From: Pantoea sp. 1.19 | Lineage (GTDB): Bacteria > Pseudomonadota > Gammaproteobacteria > Enterobacterales > Enterobacteriaceae | DNA length: 64,000 bases | Assembly (NCBI RefSeq): GCF_001922585.1 | Contig: NZ_MRBS01000001.1 | Coordinates: 756,594 to 820,593, forward strand | Direction: 5' to 3' | Shown here: positions 61,182 through 64,000 of the stretch, piece by piece | Position numbering within the stretch: the first letter of the stretch is position 1 | Layout: the number at the start of each line of letters is the position of its first letter | Position numbers and translations under genes: made by a program | The notes under the pieces: model-generated | Seen by the model: the letters and a program-made list of their open reading frames with translations, nothing else | Databases searched by the model: none | What the model was told of the DNA's origin: nothing

Positions 61182-61210
61182 CGGCCTGAACCCTGGTTCA
61201 GGCCTTTTTT
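61182..61210 (+). terminator. Terminator after phoH
   Basis: GGCCTGAACC / GGTTCAGGCC perfect 10-bp stem with a 3-base loop and TTTTTT. Confidence 0.92.
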
Positions 61211-61232
61211 ATGGCGTGAGGCGGCCTGCCAG

Positions 61233-61457
61233 CTACCAGCCCGGCGCGCTTGCGCAGTCGCTGCCGTTATCCACACAGCCCTGGCGGCGGATCCTTTCCA
61301 TACGGCTATCGCGGTGCCAATGGCCTTGTGCGTCTGTGCGGTACAGCGGCGCACCATGGGTTTGCAGCGCGGAGGGCGGGGAAGGCGCCGATGGCGCTGG
61401 GTCGACGCAGGCGGTCAGGCCGGCGATTAGCGTAAGAAAAATGGGTAAGCGGGGCAT
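61233..61457 (-). CDS. Small predicted lipoprotein, unknown function
   Basis: A 74-residue protein. The signal region MPRLPIFLTLIAGLTAC ends in a lipobox (GLTAC, Cys17), followed by a Pro/Ser-rich spacer and a basic C-terminal part with two Cys (GCVDNGSDCAS). GGAG lies seven bases before the ATG at 61457. No family is recognised. It converges on phoH and lies downstream of the tRNA-Ser terminator. Confidence 0.6.
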   Translation of the reverse strand: MPRLPIFLTLIAGLTACVDPAPSAPSPPSALQTHGAPLYRTDAQGHWHRDSRMERIRRQGCVDNGSDCASAPGW

Positions 61458-61611
61458 CGCATCACTCCGTTGCGGTCGTTACACCAGGGGGCACAGTCTA
61501 CAGGTTTTACGTGCCCGGGCGCGCGGTATTGGCGGTCATTTTTGGGAGAGTACGGCCGCGGCGGCGGGAAGGGCGCGGCGGCCCGCTCTCCTTCCACCGG
61601 CGGCGGCCAAC

Positions 61612-61640
61612 AAAAAAGCCTGAACGTCAGTTCAGGCTTT
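61612..61640 (-). terminator. Terminator of tRNA-Ser
   Basis: AAAGCCTGAAC / GTTCAGGCTTT-type stem with the T run on the minus strand (AAAAAA on plus), 13 bases past the tRNA 3' end. Confidence 0.88.
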
Positions 61641-61652
61641 CTCGTGAAATAA

Positions 61653-61740
61653 TGGCGGTGAGGGAGGGATTCGAACCCTCGATACGTTGCCGTATACACA
61701 CTTTCCAGGCGTGCTCCTTCAGCCACTCGGACACCTCACC
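61653..61740 (-). tRNA. serX: tRNA-Ser (anticodon GGA)
   Basis: An 88-base tRNA with encoded CCA. The acceptor stem GGTGAGG pairs with CCTCACC, the anticodon loop reads CTGGAAA with GGA anticodon (codons UCC/UCU), and the long class II variable arm (TGTGTATACGGCAACGTATC) is typical of serine tRNAs. It is nearly identical to E. coli tRNA-Ser(GGA); which of the E. coli paralogues (serW/serX) it equals is not decidable. Confidence 0.95.
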
Positions 61741-63810
61741 ACATTGTCAGCTGCGCCAGTGAAGGCGGCAACGGGGCGCTACTATAGGGAGTCGAGCGTA
61801 TGCGGTCAAGCAGTATTTTTCCCCGTGCTTTTATTCGGTTAACGTGTGAGCAAAGGCCGATCGGCAGGGCGGGGCCTGGGGGATCGCCGGGGCGGAGGAC
61901 GAAATCGTGCAAAAGGAGCAGCAGCGTCACCCGCGGTGCCGCAGCGCAGAAGCCGGCCAGAATGAAAAGCGTGAGTCGGCTGGCTAAGCCTGCTGAGCGG
62001 GGGCAGGTCGAAGCGCGCGCCGCCCGTCGCCACATGCCGAAATGACCACGCTTGCGGACGGTCTGAGGGGGGGGGAATGCCCGCCATCGCACGCGCATCA
62101 CGAGCCGCGCGGCCGTCACGGGGGGCGCCGCGTTAACTATTGCCTGGTGCCGTTCCTCTTCGGATACATTGCGGATTAGCGGAGCAGGAATACCGCGTAT
62201 CCGCTTTGCACAACAGACCCGTCCGGGAAGAACCCGGCCCTCAGAGGAGAAAAGCCGGGTAGTTACCGGCAGAGAACGCGTTGTTCGATAGCCATGTTCC
62301 GCACGCCAGAGTCCGCCGGAAACAGCGAGGGCGATGGCTCTCAGCCGTTCAGCGCCATCGTCACCGGGGCTCCCCAGACCGGCTTCTCGCCGGGTGTCTG
62401 CCGCGAGGAGGCGCCTGCTACCGCCCGTCAACGCGCGAATTAAACCGATCGCCTGATGCAGCGACGACGGCGTCGAGCCGTTGTCGGATACGCGGCTTTC
62501 CAGCGGACGCTTCGGCCGATCGGTTCGCGTTCGCACGGACCTTGCCCTTCCGGTCGCATCGGCCTGTCAGGCCGACAGCACTGGGGGAGGGGCTCAGGCC
62601 TGAACGCCAGCGCGGGCCTCTTCGGGCAGAGGCGGTGAGAGCGGGAGCTCCGGCGCTGCCTCCCTGAGGCGTGCCCGACGGTGAGGTGAGGACCGTCAGC
62701 GCGGGAACCTTCCGCGAGGCGGGGGCGGCGTCCCTCGCAGAGTCTGCCGATAAAAAAGCCTGAACGTCGGCTCAGGCTTTTTCGTAAAGACGCTGGCGAT
62801 GAGGGAGGAATGCCACCCTTCGATATCACTCAGTAAAACGCTATTAGTCAAAAGTTATGGTTGCCATCAAAAATACCACAATGATATGACGCAGTTACTG
62901 GCTCAGGCCACCTCCACGATATCTCCGCACTTTCTATTTCCTGGAGCGTATTGACGAGATGCATCTTCTTTTGCATTAGGCCCTCAACAACAAGCGCCGC
63001 TTGCAGCGTCCGGCACCGAAAGCAAAAAATGCGATTTATTCAACTACGCCCACCGGAATATCACCGGGCGTTTTTGGGAAAGTCTGACATCCCGCCTCTG
63101 CCGGCTTATCGCATTATTTCACGGCGCGTCAGTCAGGCTGATAATAACCAGAAGAATTTACTTATACGGGTAATTTTCCGCGCGGTTGCGGTGCGACAAG
63201 CCTGGCATCCGCGCGGTCCGCTGCAAGGATGCGTAGTCTGGCTCGGCGTGATGTGAATATTCCTGCGGCCGGGCCTGAGGCCGGCGAGTATAATCGACAA
63301 GATGGCGACGACAGGTAACAGTTCAGTTTTTCAAATACGCGCTGACGTCTGGCCCCGCACGGGGTGATTACCGGACAAAATCAGACCTTTCGGGTTGCTG
63401 TTGCTATTTTGTACGATTGTGATCGTGAGCAACGCTGCGCGCGGAGTGCGCGGCCCCATACCGCGGGGCCTGCGGGGTGTTCTAAGAAAATTCTTACAAA
63501 TCAGTGAGATGATCGAAATACGTTAACGGAGCATCACTGTTAAGTTTTGTTACACTTTTTCATTTCCACACTATAGCTGAAGATTTCTACACTCCGGAAT
63601 TGTGCTTTATCCGAAAAATGTCTTTTTCAGAAAAATGCTCAACCGTACCGTGTCGATATGCTGGTGAAGGGATCGCGCCCGCTTGTATTCCGAAGTGTTG
63701 ATTCTTGTTGGATGATAAGAACCGGAATGTTGTTCTGGCCGGGGTTGCTTTTCGTCATGATGACTCACTGGCATTGACCGTTTCTATTACTCCATAGAAC
63801 AGGGACAGCC
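61741..63810. other. 2-kb stretch without supported genes, tRNA-Ser to tssB
   Basis: From 61741 to about 62750 the DNA is very GC-rich; long open frames on both strands have random-like composition and no ribosome sites. A degraded tRNA-Ser/terminator copy follows at 62752. From 62830 to 63810 the sequence is more AT-rich, with a terminator-like hairpin near 63049-63076 and TATAAT at about 63289. The last 300 bases, AT-rich, should hold the T6SS promoter. Confidence 0.55.
62752..62825 (-). repeat. Degraded duplicate of tRNA-Ser 3' end plus terminator
   Basis: 74 bases align with 61612-61684 at about 80% identity by eye, covering the terminator hairpin and the acceptor/T-arm end of the tRNA in the same orientation. 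The anticodon arm and 5' half are absent, so it cannot make a tRNA. The terminator hairpin is still intact (GCCTGA...TCAGGC). Confidence 0.8.
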
Positions 63811-64000
63811 ATGTCTAACTCTTCCTTTCAGTCCGAAATACCCAAAGCGCGTATTAACCTCAAACTTGATTTGCACACGGGGGGCGCCAGCAAGAAAACC
63901 GAGCTCCCGCTGAAATTACTGGTAACGGGCGATTTCAGTCACGGCCAGGCGTCTGCGCCACTGTCAGAGCGCAGCAAAGTGAATCTGAATAAAAATAACT
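63811..64000 (+). CDS. tssB: Type VI secretion sheath protein TssB, partial
   Basis: 63 residues are visible before the window ends. They match the N-terminus of TssB/VipA: IPKARINLKLDLHTGGASKK then ELPLKLLVTGDFS and PLSERSKVNLNKNN. TssB pairs with TssC to build the contractile sheath around the Hcp tube. CAGGGAC precedes the ATG. In many enterobacterial clusters tssB is the first gene, followed by tssC, so a T6SS locus is expected to the right. Confidence 0.93.
   Translation, partial: MSNSSFQSEIPKARINLKLDLHTGGASKKTELPLKLLVTGDFSHGQASAPLSERSKVNLNKNN

Noticed and set aside
61736..62536. 266-codon minus-strand frame over tRNA-Ser and the GC-rich region
   Set aside because: Its 3' end reads into the tRNA gene, composition is random-like (Arg/Pro/Leu-rich), and there is no ribosome site or family resemblance.
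61612..62825. Classic attL/attR pair of an integrated island at tRNA-Ser
   Set aside because: In normal integration the partial copy lies on the 3' side of the intact tRNA; here it lies on the 5' side, and no integrase or island gene is recognisable between the copies.
62951..63256. 101-codon plus-strand frame before tssB
   Set aside because: No ribosome site, no family match, and a terminator-like hairpin lies inside it.

Overview
The window is chromosomal DNA from a GC-rich member of the Enterobacterales, most likely in or near the Erwiniaceae (Pantoea/Erwinia type). The evidence is near-identical matches to E. coli housekeeping proteins (Prs, PrfA, HemA, KdsA, PutA, DcuS/DcuR) and the conserved block prs-ispE-lolB / hemA-prfA-prmC-sirB2-sirB1-kdsA. 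Accessory genes interrupt the enterobacterial order in several places. The genus cannot be fixed from the sequence alone.

Layout. 0-0.7 kb: end of a fructose-type PTS operon (EIIB, then an HPr-like domain). 0.9-9 kb: small stress, envelope and motility genes (IraP-like anti-adapter, HiuH, small lipoproteins, LdcA, EmtA, an MscS-type channel, a LuxR-type regulator, the c-di-GMP effector YcgR, two small membrane proteins). 9-15 kb: a Fur-box-preceded TonB-dependent siderophore receptor, periplasmic trehalase, a LysR regulator divergent from a guanine-deaminase-like enzyme, and an ASCH protein.

15.8-26 kb: an anaerobic C4-dicarboxylate island. It holds class I fumarase, a DASS-family anion carrier, a 925-residue soluble OYE / FMN-bind / fumarate-reductase fusion, an ApbE flavin transferase, and the DcuS/DcuR two-component system. 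A consensus-perfect FNR box lies between the two divergent arms. The parts make up a cytosolic NADH-linked fumarate reduction module with uptake, fumarate supply, covalent flavinylation and dicarboxylate sensing in one locus. A decayed IS3-family element (26.35-27.59 kb) borders it.

27.8-44.3 kb: housekeeping block. ychF and pth are separated by an oppositely oriented SulP transporter, and a sucrose cluster (cscR, cscA, cscB, with two CscR-type operators and two CRP-like sites) sits between pth and ychH. 44.3-47 kb: HslJ-like lipoprotein, BetI and a short BCCT carrier with a palindromic operator. 47.5-50.3 kb: an AT-richer gene for a large membrane-anchored protein with about 16 tandem repeats of about 39 residues, which is the strongest unknown in the window.

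50.5-61.1 kb: putA/putP with five GTTGCA-type PutA sites between them, the Fur-box-preceded efeUOB ferrous/ferric iron system, and phoH. 61.2-64 kb: a small lipoprotein, tRNA-Ser(GGA), a degraded second copy of the tRNA 3' end and terminator, about 2 kb of DNA without recognisable genes, and the start of tssB, the first visible gene of a type VI secretion cluster that runs off the right edge.
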